Shown piece by piece: positions 52,711 through 63,622 of a stretch of 64,000 nt of DNA (positions are counted from its first letter, which is position 1; the number at the start of each line of letters is the position of its first letter). The notes below the pieces were generated by a model, which searched no databases, was not told the origin of the DNA, and saw nothing but the letters and a program-made list of their open reading frames with translations. This DNA comes from Liriodendron chinense. Taxonomy: Eukaryota > Streptophyta > Magnoliopsida > Magnoliales > Magnoliaceae. Made by a program: the position numbers and the translations under genes. The stretch covers positions 4,334,501 through 4,398,500 of the forward strand of contig PVNU02000868.1 of the NCBI GenBank assembly GCA_003013855.2, given 5' to 3'.

Positions 52711-54951
52711 TTAATTCATTCCGAAAATGGCCGAAATCACTGAATAAGCTTTGGACCACTCGTTAGCGGGCCATCAACCTCGAGACTAAGGAAAATCGTC
52801 CATTTTGCAGGCTTGATGTCCCTCGCGAAACTTTGAGTTGAGATACGTGCCGAATCACTTAACTTGGAACTAATGGGGTAGCACATGTGATGTGTGAATC
52901 TGTGTAGAAATTATCTAAAACTTAAGTGAGTTCTGTCATTCAAACTTACGTGAAGTTGTAGCTTTTAAGTGTTAGTTTTGATGAAACTTAGTACCTAGTT
53001 TTTATTATTACTTCTCAAATACCCCTAAAGTTGCGGCCTTGATCAATGATCGGTGACTGTTAAACAAACACTAAGTTATATTCGTATATTGTTGCGTCCT
53101 AAACGTAGGGTGATCGTAGCCTTAAGTGGATCTCCACTTGTAGCAACTATCCTATGGATTGGACAGGCCTGGATGGACCCAAGTGGGCCCCAAATGCTAG
53201 AAACAACTTTCTAAAGGGTTATATTATTAAAGGCCAAGTTATTAGAGCCATTTGTGCCACTTCCAGCACTATATAATGAGCTCATTTGGGCATTTCTCAC
53301 CCAAATCCGAATTTTAGGGATTTGGGAGAGAAATTGAGAGAAATAAAGGGAAAGAGAATGAGAAAGAGGGGGAGAGAGAGTTTAGTGCTTGCTTTTGAAC
53401 ATATCATCTTATGGGTGCAAGATCTACATTCGGGTCGCTAATTTCTTTGTCATCCCCGTTTTTCCTTGCGATTAAAGGTAAGAAAAGCATCCTACCTTGT
53501 AATCATATCTTCCATAGTGATTAAACTCCATAAATCTCACTTGAACTCTTCTATTGGTGTAGGAATCATCAATTTCCCAAAAAACCCTAACCCCAGTGCT
53601 CGGAAACTAAGAAACCTTAATCTAAAGATGCAGATCCTTCTAAGTTTTCATTTATCAACACTTGACGGTGCTAGATAATTATTATAGGATGTAGATAAGA
53701 TTTCATGCGTTATATATGCTTACATTGCTTTATTTATTACAAACCTGGATATATGCTTGGGTTGGTAATTTCTGTGTTCGATGAATGCTTGAATGACTTG
53801 AAAATTTCAATGTTAGAATTCTAAGTCATCACTTGATCTCATTTTAGTTTAGTTGATTGGTATTGGATGACATATATGCTTGAATGAACATGCCTTGATG
53901 TGTGGTTCTGATGAGCCTCCCAGTAGTGTCCTTTGAGCATCTGTGAGGGTGACGAGCCATATTTGTGTTAAACTGATTTGACTAACAAGCCCTTATTCTT
54001 AAATTATGAATTGAATGAAATGTGCGAATGTTAAAATCAAAATAGGGATTAAGGGACACGAGCGATGAGCTGTTTCGTGCCACAAGTGATCCAGTTTAGA
54101 CTCATGATATGATGGCGTTATCCTAGCTTTGTCAATCCTACTGTATACGAAATGATTAATAAAGGTCAAACTAATTATGATATGGGCATTCCAAGTAACT
54201 ATCTGACTTTTAAATGCTAATATATCGAAGAACGACCCTCATACTTGCATTTATGGGGTGATTTGTTGACTGTCAGTGGCCAGTGCATTATTTACTTTTA
54301 TGTTGTTCTTTTATCTGGGACATGCATTATCTTTAACTACCATGACATTCATGCATTTAATTAAGTAGTTAGAAAATTATTTATTTTGTGATGCTATCAT
54401 TACCTAAGCCTGATTGATATGATAACATATGTAACTTAGAAGCATAGTGCCACTGAGATGAGTACTCACTCCCACCTTGGACAGTGTTTTAAAACACCAA
54501 CCAGACTCTCTTATTAGTGTAGATACTTTGGAGGCTGATACGATCAAAGAGGAGGGTAAGGAATATGCTTAGGACTTCTCCTATTTTCAGTATTCGGATG
54601 GACCATTTGGATGGCCAGACCTAGTTGGAGTGTCATGCTGCCTTTTGTATATTTTGGAGTCGTGGGCTTGAATGTTGCAACATTCTTTTGTATATCATTT
54701 TGGACATGTTTATTGGGGCCACCAACCGAGTGGACCCTGTGTTGTGATGAATCAACTGCAAATTTTAGATATTGGTTAGCTCGAATTTAAATTCTGTCTT
54801 TACTTCATTGCTTAGCCTACTCTTAATTGTGTTTTGATGCCTTATAAATAAATAAATAAATAAAATACACTTCTGCGAAGTATAAGTGAGGCCCGAAATC
54901 TTGAGGATCGAGTTTGTACTCGACCCCTAAAATTCAGGGCATGACAAAACG

Positions 54952-55949
54952 ACTACAAGACGACTTACAAAGAGGAAAACTATTTGCATTGAAAGGATCG
55001 ATAAATAGTCTAACGTATGAGCGTAGACCAAAATTATAGCTAAAGACAACTATCGTTATTTCGCTATCGTTACTCCTAGATTAATGATTATGCTAGGGAT
55101 AAGCTAAGGAGCTAAAATATAAGATAATTTAGTTATTTGATTTGAAATTAGTTAGTGTGAGACCTCTTGCTCTATTAATTTTCTCTTATATTCATTGATT
55201 TTTTGAATGCTAAGAACCTTCTGAATCAGCCATTACACTAACCATTCATTATTACTCTGCTTTTTTGTCTCTCTCTTCCCTGTTATTTATTTTGTAATTG
55301 TTTTTATCCCTTTTTCACTGCTATCCATTTAGATGACATGTCCTAATCAATTGACGTTAGATGTAGTTATGCAAAATATGCCCCACATATCTTAGCATAT
55401 CACATGCGTGTTGTGCAATTTTCCTTCTATGCTGCATCTTTTTCCAATTGGCTCTGTCAGGGTGGTAGAAATAGGGTACAACCAGAATTTTGTGACATCA
55501 ACCCACCACGAGATCGAGGCGGTGTGTGGCACACCACGTAATCGGCTGTCCCTTTAGACGGTGCGTTTCAATACTAAAGTCATGGCTCGAATTCCCATGT
55601 GATGTGGGTGGGTGTGACTGTGTTCAGGAAAAAGAAAGAGTGGGGCACACCTGACCAAAACAATGGACGGTTTAAAAGTACTTTCTATCAGCATTCAGCA
55701 TATGTGTGGCCACCATCATCTGCATGGTGTGACCCACCTTATACACGGCTCAGATTTCCCACAACATTGGACAGGTTGGAACAGTGATGTTGAGGTGGAT
55801 CTAGATCCTAACAGTGAAGCCCACCTTAAATGTATGTGCCTTACATGCATGCCATTTACCAAACACACTTATTTTCTTATTAAGTATAAATTAAGATAAG
55901 CTACTTGTGACATAAGTAACTTATCTTAAGCAACTTACTATCCAAATGG
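54952..55949. other. Unassigned AT-rich sequence and short palindromes
   Basis: No gene is seen. 55498-55545 carries 'ccaccacgagatcgaggcggtgtgtggcacaccacg', related to the palindromic sequence beside the hairpin element at 41119. 55560-55870 has phrases of the hairpin family but no clear arms. Confidence 0.4.
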
Positions 55950-56245
55950 GCCCTAAGCGTTTCTTGATCAAGCTGATATTTATGTTATCCGTTCGTCCAA
56001 GTCTTTCTAGCCTTGTCAACAGGTTTTAATAGGGTATTCAATTCTAGTGGACACCAGGAAATAAACATTCTCGTGACCACCAAGAAGCTTTTAATAGTGG
56101 GTATTCAATCACCACTTGCCTGCGATGTGGTCCACTTAAGATTTGGATCTATTTCATTTTTAAAATCATATCGTAAGATGAACTATCAAAATGGGGTGGA
56201 CGGCACGGATGTAAGGAACAAACGTCACGGAGAGCCTCACAGTCA
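55950..56245. mobile_element. Hairpin MITE-like element, right part
   Basis: The loop phrase 'atcaagctgatatttatgtta' is followed by the right arm with 'gatgtggtccacttaagatttggatc' and 'ggggtggacggcacggatg'. The left arm is missing. Confidence 0.5.
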
Positions 56246-56319
56246 TCGATCCTTGGAAGTGACTCTCCCGAGGGTGGTGCATCCATGTCAGGCAAGCTTA
56301 CGAGTGACCTGATCCAACA

Positions 56320-56650
56320 GGGTGTGTTCTACCGTGACCATGGGCCTATATGAAAGTATTCTTTGTATATCCATGCCGTCCATTTGTTTTGCTAGTTTAT
56401 TTTAGGGGAAAGGTCTAACAATGAAACATATCTAAATCTCAAGTGTACCACACCACGGTAAAGAGTAGTGATTGACCATTAAAAACTATTTATTGGCCAC
56501 AAAAGCTTTAGATGAAGCTGATATTTGTGTTTACCTGTTTATAAGGTCAATGTAACCTCGTAAACAGACTTGATGGCAAATAAACATTATAGTGGACCTT
56601 GGGAAGTTTTTGATGGTGGTGTGCCTACATGACGTTTTTATTTGCTTTAT
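56320..56650. mobile_element. Hairpin MITE-like element, partial
   Basis: Left arm 'ccatgccgtccatttgttttgc', 'aaatctcaagtgtaccacaccac', 'gatgaagctgatatttgtgttt', 'gatggcaaataaacattatag'. The terminal right arm is replaced by the TA microsatellite region. Confidence 0.55.
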
Positions 56651-56679
56651 TATTGAAACGATGCTATAAACTGAGCGGG

Positions 56680-56681
<2 letters not shown>

Positions 56682-56731
<50 letters not shown>
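56682..56731. repeat. (TA)n microsatellite
   Basis: About 25 TA units. The open frame read through it is a simple Ile/Tyr repeat and not a gene. Confidence 0.95.
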
Positions 56732-56734
<3 letters not shown>

Positions 56735-56936
56735 TGAATGGCATAAATATACAACACATTTATCGAGGTGGACCCACAATCAGGCTCCCACCTGTGGCTG
56801 GACTGTGAATACTGGCAAAAGCACGTGGGGAGATTTATTTAGACAGCTCATAGGTGAGCCACGGGGGTACGTACCAAACCTAATAATTTAAGGGTCGTGC
56901 GAAAACCTTGCGCAGGAAGTTCCTGCGCTGGGAACC

Positions 56937-57335
56937 AAGGTGGGCTTACAGTGATTTTTTTTTATAAATCCATCCCGTCCATCCGTTTTGGGAGCTCATT
57001 TTAGGGCATGAAAACAAAAAAGAACCGGATCCAAGACTTAAGTGGGCCGAAAACGTGGGGATTGAACGTCCATAGTTGAAATATTTGTGGAACCACAGGA
57101 GTTTCGAATCAGGATAATGTTTGTGTTTCCAGTTCATCCCAATAGTAGTGGCGTTATGAACGGTATGGAGTCAACGGTAGTAATTTACCAACCCACCTTT
57201 TCCTTTAGTGAGGCCCGCTTGAATCTTGGATCAGGTTCATTTTTGTTCTTATGTCCTAAAATGAGCTCCCAAAATGGTTGGACAGGGTCGATTTATCAAA
57301 AAATATCATTGTGGGCCCCACCTTGGCTCCCAGGA
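56937..57335. mobile_element. Hairpin MITE-like element, full length (subfamily 2)
   Basis: The ends gggaaccaaggtgggc and gccccaccttggctccc pair. So do 'cgtccgttttgggagctcattttaggg'-type left and 'cctaaaatgagctcccaaaatgg' right blocks. It is about 400 bp with no coding capacity. Confidence 0.7.
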
Positions 57336-57394
57336 AATCTGCGCCAATAATTTCATACCAGATTGCCTGCAAAAGCCTTTCGCAAGCGTCTCCT

Positions 57395-57849
57395 GCGCTC
57401 GCTCGGAATCTAGGTGGGGTCTACTGTGATGTTTGTGAGAAATCTACGCTGTCCGACCATTTTGTGAGATTATTTTAGGGGTTTCGACCAAAAATGAACA
57501 AGATCCAAGACTCCAGTGGGCGCACTAAAGAAAAAGGTGGGTAGGGAAATTCCTACCATTGAAACCTCTATAGGGTCCACAATGATGTTTATATGCCATC
57601 CATACCGTTCATAATGTCATTCCTACTGAGATGATCGGAAAACACAAAGATTATCCTGATTTGAAACTTCTGTGGCCCCACAATTATTTCAACTGTGGAA
57701 GTTCAATCGTTACGTTTTCAGCCCACTTGAGCTTTGGATCCCGTTCATTTTTTTGTCGCAATGCCTAAATTGATCTCACAAAATGTTTGGACGGCTTAGA
57801 TTTCTCACAAACATCACGGTGGGCCCCGTCTAGATTTCGAGCGCAGGAC
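57395..57849. mobile_element. Hairpin MITE-like element, full length (subfamily 2)
   Basis: The left ctgcgctcgctcggaatctagg ... gatgtttgtgagaaatc pairs with the right tttctcacaaacatcacgg ... ctagatttcgagcgcag. Inner blocks pair as well. No convincing target duplication is visible. Confidence 0.7.
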
Positions 57850-58774
57850 ATGCGCGTCCATGATTTGGGGATTTACTGCATTAGCCCCGAGATGTGGCCA
57901 TTTTATGCGCGTCCATAATTTACAAACATATTGGTCATAGTAACCTTCCATCGGGATTTTTGCTTCATTAGCCCCGAGATGTTGCCATTTTAGCTAAAAC
58001 TTCAATTTCTAATGCAAGGTTTCCAAATTGGCCTTTTCATGAGAAATTGAAAGTTTTGTGGTCGGTTTTGTCCCTTTGACCACCTACCCAACGTACGGAG
58101 GGCTACCATGAACTATATTTTTTAAGGAGATTGTGGGGCCCACGAAATCAACGATTGTGGCCATCGGTTCGACAATCTGATTCGTCCATATGAAATGATT
58201 AATTTCCAAAATCACGGTAAGTGTTTTTACACTCGGCTATGTGTGGTCCAGAAAAGTGTCAACGTTTCTCCTTCTTTCTGAATTCTTTTTTAATGGTGTG
58301 GCCCACCCGTATGAAGTTTTGTCTTGATATTTTTTTACAATATTCTAAATTAAAACCCTTCTTCTATGAACGGATTTGATTTCTTTTACCACCATCCAAT
58401 GAGCCCCACATACGATCGATTTTTGGTTTGTAAAGGGTGGGGTCGTTGGCTCTTAGCCATTTGTTTAGGGATATGAAAAGGGAGGAGACATCCACCGTCG
58501 ACATCGTAGGGGACCACCACCAGGCACGACCTCCATCAATGTTGGGGACCACCACTAGGCACGACATCCATCAACGTCGGGGACCACTGCCGTCAATTCA
58601 TTTCGCAAGAAAGCGACCTCTAACTGGAGAAGACAGTTAAGACCGTTGCTCCTTCTTCCGTGGGACCCACACCGACATATTAAATCTTCTCTCATTGCGA
58701 CTGACATGGCGTCTACAGGTAAGAATAATTATTATTTTCATTATCTCTCTTGTCTATTTTTTGAAACTCTTCTT
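57850..58774. other. Unassigned sequence
   Basis: A phrase 'cattagccccgagatgt(g/t)gccatttta' is repeated at about 57880 and 57968, and 'gcgcgtccat(g/a)att' at 57851 and 57907. These are small direct repeats. No gene recognised. Confidence 0.4.
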
Positions 58775-59468
58775 GGATCCCCCGAGCACTGTGGATTCCT
58801 CATGTGGAATCCCTCTGGCACTGTCGATTCCCCCTGAGCACTATGGATTCCTAGTGAGCACTGTGGATTCCTCCTGTTAAATCTCCCCCTAGCACTATCG
58901 ATTCCCCCTGAACACTCTGGATTCCCACTAAGCACTGTGGAATCCCCTTGAGCACTGTGGAATCCCCTTGAGCACTGTGGAATCCCACTGAGCAATGTGG
59001 AGTCCCCCTGGCACTGTGGAATCCCTATGAGTACTGTGGATTCCCACTGATCATTGTGGAATCCCCCAGGCACTGTGGAATCCCCCTGAGCACTGTGGAT
59101 TTCCACTGAGCACTGTGGAATCCCCCTGACACTGTGGAATCCCCCTGACCACTGTGGATTCCCACTAATCACTGTAGAATCCCCTAGGCACTGTGGATTC
59201 CCATTAAGCACTGTGGAATCTCCCATGGCAATGTGGATTCCCACTTAGCAGTATAGATTCCCACTAAGCAGTGTGGAATCCCCCTGGCTTGTGGATTCCC
59301 ATTGAGCACTGTGCAATCCCCTGGCACTGTGGATTCCCACTTAGCATTGTGGAATCCTTAGGCATTGTGGATTCTAATTAAGCATTGTGGAGTCCCCCTG
59401 GCATAGTGGATTCCCAATGAGCATTGTGGAATTCGGTTTGTGTTGTGGATTCCCCCTGAGCAGTATGT
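58775..59468. repeat. 20-bp minisatellite (~33 copies)
   Basis: The basic unit resembles gagcactgtggaatccccct. Many neighbouring units alternate between a 'gtggattcccac' and a 'gtggaatccccct' type, giving a partial 40-bp higher-order period. The long open frame on the minus strand is only the translated repeat (GDSTV..GNPQCS units). Confidence 0.92.
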
Positions 59469-59550
59469 ATTACATCCATCAAGGTGGACCATTCAAAGGG
59501 CCCCAATAACCTTTGGTTGGATTAAAAAATAAACATTTCAATGGCGCTGA

Positions 59551-60331
59551 TAGAGGTGGGCACAAACCAAGCCAGCTTGAAAACTTGGCTCGAATTGGTT
59601 TGAAAAAGCTCGGCTTGGATTGGTTCGAATTGAAGTTCATACTAAACCAAGCCTCAGAGTCAAGCTCGTTTAAAAAAAAAAAAAAAAACCAAGCTCGAAC
59701 TAGGGTAGTACCGGCTCGGTTTGGCTCGAAGCTCGGTTCAATTTAGCTTGGTCTGATTCGGCTTGATTTGGCTCGTAGATTGTAAGTAGATTGTTTCCTG
59801 TGGTGTGATTCACTTGAGCTTTGGATATGATTCCATTTTAAGATCATGTCCTAAAACGATATGTAAAAATGGATGGATGGCATGGATAAAACATATACAT
59901 GATGACATGAATAATACATAATACATATATCTGGATGCATGATGTTTCCTTGCACTTGTAAAATTATGCTCCTTACTTTTGTTTGGAAAAGGCTCTTACA
60001 TGTCTATTTTGAAGTAGCACTCCTTTAGAGGATGTTAAACATCATATAATAAGATACTTTTGTATTTTTTTCAAACTTTTTAAATTCTTTTCTATTTAAA
60101 CAAACAAATAAAAAAAAGACATCACTTGTTCAAACTCGACTTGGCCTGGATTGAAAGTTTTGACCAAACTTATCCCAACTCGAACCCGATTTTTCTAGAG
60201 CAAACCAAATTCGAACCGCATGGGTTGGCATGAAACACAAACTAAGCCAATCCACAAATCAAGGTGGCACAAAGACAAACCAAAACAAACTAGGGCTAAC
60301 TTGGCCCGGCCTGGATCGTTGCCCACCTCTA
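59551..60331. mobile_element. hAT-type non-autonomous element
   Basis: It has 12-bp terminal inverted repeats TAGAGGTGGGCA at both ends, and possible 8-bp target duplications ggcgctga (59543-59550) and ggccctaa (60332-60339), which agree at six of eight positions. The body is rich in cgaacc/ggctcg-type short repeats. About 59790-59900 is a fragment of the hairpin family's right arm. Confidence 0.7.
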
Positions 60332-60446
60332 GGCCCTAATTACCCTCGAATGTGTATTTATTATATGTTTATGGTTAATTCATGTGTTTCAACTTATTAT
60401 ATGTTATTCATGGTACTAATTGTTTCAACCTATATCCACAAGTGGC

Positions 60447-62502
60447 ATGAATGAGAGAAAGCCGGGTCCTTGCCCGGGCTATTTTACTAAGAAGGTGGCA
60501 GCAAAATGTTCAGTTGAATTTTTAACTCTATTAAAAGCTGCATTTACTAGGTGTAAAAAATGTAGAGATTTATTCCAATCGACGTGCTTTAGATATTTGC
60601 TAGACTTTAATGAAAGAAAATTCATCTTTCATGGACCAATCATCCATGCTTTGATGCAGAGGCATCTCAGTGACCTATGGTTTAATATCCATGATTCCAT
60701 CATCCATTTTGGTGAGATGAAATACACTTTAATTATGGGATTGAAGTGGGCACCGTACGAGCCAAAAGAAGTAAAAAACGACTTACGAGACCGCTACTTT
60801 AAGAATTTCGGACATATTACAAAGAAAGACTTAATTGATACTTTTCAAAGTCTCGTAGGGTCAAAAAGACATTCGCATGTTGTGAAAATTGCCCTATTAT
60901 TATGCGTGGAGAATTTAATTGTTGGATTGCCGGGAAAGAATAAATGTGTGGAGGATTATATTAGTTTAGCAAATAGTATTGATGATTTTAATAAGTATCC
61001 ATGGGGTCAAGTTGGCTATGAAATTTTGAAGTACCAGGCAAACACGGCAATAAAGGCGCACTATCCAGATACGTATGCTTTTTGTGGAAACACATTTGCC
61101 CTTCAGGTAAAATTAGTATTGTATTCTATCATTTTGTACATTCCAAATTTTCGATATATTGCTTATATTATTCATTTCCTTTTGTATTCTTGACTCAACA
61201 GATTTGGGCGTACGAGTCCTTCCCATCTCTAACCGGCTCACAATGCTGGGATTCGAGAAGGACTGTTATCCATATTCCGCGATTTCTAAACTGAAAAATG
61301 AACATGATAGCGCAGTCTGCGAGTGTTTCTAAAGTATTTGAAAATAAAATCAGTAATATGCATGGATTGTAGTTTGACAGTTTATTTTGTAGTTTTAAGA
61401 TAACATTTATGTTTTAATATTGCATTCATCTTCATCGTGCAGTTTGTGAGCAGCAGGGCCCTCATTCCCACCACAAATGAGGAAGAATGCGACGCTGTTA
61501 TAGAAGTTCGAAGAGTTGTCGGAAACACAATGTAGTAAGTAAGAAGAGGTTGAAGAGGAAGATGGATAGACAACATGAAAAATATGAGAATAAAACTATA
61601 GGGCCAAATGAGAAAGTAATGAATACAAATATAGAGGAGAGAGAGAGCACAAAGAGGGACGCAAAATCAGAAGAAAAGTTTCGATGGAATAAATTATACA
61701 AGTTTTTATTGAATAAGGTAACTAAATATGCAACCGAAGTGACCGAAGTGAAGGAGGAAAATAAAAAATTAGGTGAAAAAGTTTCTCGACTTGAAGCCGA
61801 ATTGGAGGCGGTGAAGGTATTTTAAATTCTAATTGTGCTCCACTAGTAATTTACAATGCGAGTTAGATACTAACCAAGTATATATTGTGCGTCTTCAGGG
61901 AAAATGCGCGACGGAAGAATGAGATGGAGCGGAAGTAGAGCCTCATCTAATTCAAAGTACTATGGATGCATACTGTGATCGTAACATGGATGATGTAGAG
62001 GTTTGCACTACCCTTGTCTTGTATTCTGGGAGTATGTCAAAATCCATGACACCCCCTCATTTCACGTGCAGGGTAGTGGGAGCTGATAATATAAAGCCCG
62101 TTTGAGACCGACAACCTTCGAGGTTTCAACGCAGCCTGTTCACAAAACCTCGCACCGATCTCGAATTCGGCTTCAGCTACATAGCGGGATTTATGGACCC
62201 GTCGAGACACCTATCGCCTGATGAATACACTATTATCAAATTAAGCCGCTTACGATTCGAGTGACCATAATTAGTTGCATTATATATGGGATAACGTATG
62301 GGTTGATGATGGGGTAAGCCGCAGTTCATTGTATGTTTCATTACGGACCGCAGTCATTTATTGTTTATGTTTACTGATAAATATTTCTTTACACAGTGCA
62401 TTAACACGTACATGGATTTCCTATCGGATCGCAGAGAAAATTATCTTGCTGCGTACCCCCAGGATTGCTTATTTGTGTCCACTTGTGTCCACTTGGTTCT
62501 GG
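60447..62502 (+). pseudogene. DUF1985/Ulp1-type gene (Mutator-like transposon cargo), decayed
   Basis: Exon 1 (60447-61106, 220 codons) carries the DUF1985 pattern: IHFGEMKYTLIMGLKW, VGSKRHSHVVKIALLLCVENLIVG, and YPWGQVGYEIL ... YAFCGNTFALQ. An intron with gtaaaa...caacag (61107-61201) joins in phase 0 to IWAYESFPSLTGS (61202 on). That exon meets a TGA at 61292-61294, where related proteins probably have Trp. Further exon-like pieces follow: 61442-61530 (FVSSRALIPTTNEEECDAVIEVRRVVG), a coiled-coil segment near 61690-61817 (VKEENKKLGEKVSRLEAELEAVK) and a block at about 62080-62265 (FMDPSRHLSPDEYTIIKL). The last piece, 62397-62502 (TYMDFLSDRRENYLAAYPQ), resembles the start of a C48/Ulp1 protease domain. 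Its catalytic His-Asp-Cys part is missing. Exon borders are by eye. Confidence 0.7.
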
Positions 62503-62785
62503 GTAAATATCTTAATAAACAATAGATTTGAAATTTATAGTTTTCTCTTATCTTACCTAAACAGGTATTGTTTCTGTAGACACCCCACCTTCGGCTACAC
62601 TGTCGGTAGAGATAGCTGAATGAATGGAGGACCATACCCCCAAATCCCATGTCCAAACTCAGCCAAACTCACCCTTGTAAGCCCCAATCCATAGCCTAAC
62701 TCAAGCCTGAACCCAGTCAACTCGCCCCTAAACATCAGCCTGAAAAACCCCCCATAAGAAAAATCAGTAAAAAAATCCTAAAAAG

Positions 62786-62920
62786 TCAAACTCACTGAGT
62801 TAACCCGCTGAGTCAAATCACCGAGTCAACCCGTCGAGTCAAATCACCGAGTCAAATCGCCAAGTCAACCCACCGAGTCAACCCGCTGAGTCGACCCACC
62901 GAGTCAACTCACTGAGTCCA
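62786..62920. repeat. CCGAGTCAA tandem array
   Basis: About ten units of (a/c)(c/t)(c/t)GAGTCAA(a/c)(c/t)c, 10-13 bp each, lie about 110-240 bp upstream of the TATA box at 63024. Confidence 0.85.
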
Positions 62921-63330
62921 AAGCAGCAGCCCCGAGACATGGCCGTACCAAGCACTGGAACCCGAGGAGCGTCCGTACGGGGGCCGCCCAAAATTATTTA
63001 CGGGTTCTGTCACTACCCGCTGCTATAAATACCCCCCTCCCCTTCTCATTTCAACAATCCCATCCAGTCCAGAGCGACCCGTCCGTCCGAGTCCTTCTAC
63101 ACCCTTTTAGCCCATTTTTCCACCAAGGAGAGCCCGAGTGAGGAGAGCCTAGCCCTAGTTCAGCCCGGCCTGACCACTGGTCCAAGTCTCCCAAGCCATC
63201 CCAGTCTTGATCCAGCCACTCGAAGCAATCCTTGCGACACCTCTGTCCATATAGCTACTCTTTTTCCAGCATCATCTCATGTGCATCTAGCATAAGTGCA
63301 ACATGTACTTTTCTTCCAACCCCCGTGCTT

Positions 63331-63622
63331 CACTACAAGCACTTTGATCATTCAAGCACATAACATGCATCTCGCATAAAGCACCTGTCAGTTCGAGCGT
63401 ATGCTTTGGGCTTGCCTATTAATGGAAACCTGCCCATCAGAAACTCTTACTGTTCAGACCTGCATCCATACATAGTCACTACGAGCACTTTGATTATTCA
63501 AACACACAGCATGCATCTCGCATAAAGCACCTGTCAGTTCGAGCGTATGCTCTGGGCTTGCCTGTCAATGGAAACCTGCCCATCAGAAACTCTTACTGTT
63601 CAGACCTACGTTCATGCATCAT
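63331..63622. repeat. 146-bp tandem duplication
   Basis: Unit 1 is 63331-63476 and unit 2 is 63477-63622. They share cactac(a/g)agcactttgat, gcatctcgcataaagcacc, agttcgagcgtatgct and cagaaactcttactgttcag. Confidence 0.9.

Larger units (their letters stand above)
41954..54946 (+). mobile_element. Solo LTR of a chromovirus-type Gypsy element containing element B
   Basis: The left end TGTAACGTTCCGAATTTTAG and right end cctaaaattcagggcatgaca are near-mirror termini typical of Del/Tekay-type LTRs. Flanks are AAATG (41949-41953) and AAACG (54947-54951), one transition apart. Removing element B (42420-52710) and one TTAAT leaves about 2.7 kb. A TATA-like tatataatgag near 53270 is followed by a purine-rich leader and a possible donor (attaaaggtaag, about 53472). 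No internal region is present, so this is a solo LTR. Confidence 0.75.

Noticed and set aside
56531..56779. 82-codon minus-strand frame
   Set aside because: Its core is (TA)n translated as Ile-Tyr repeats.
58741..59244. 167-codon minus-strand open frame
   Set aside because: It is the 20-bp minisatellite read through. The encoded GDSTV/GNPQCS repetition follows from the DNA repeat.
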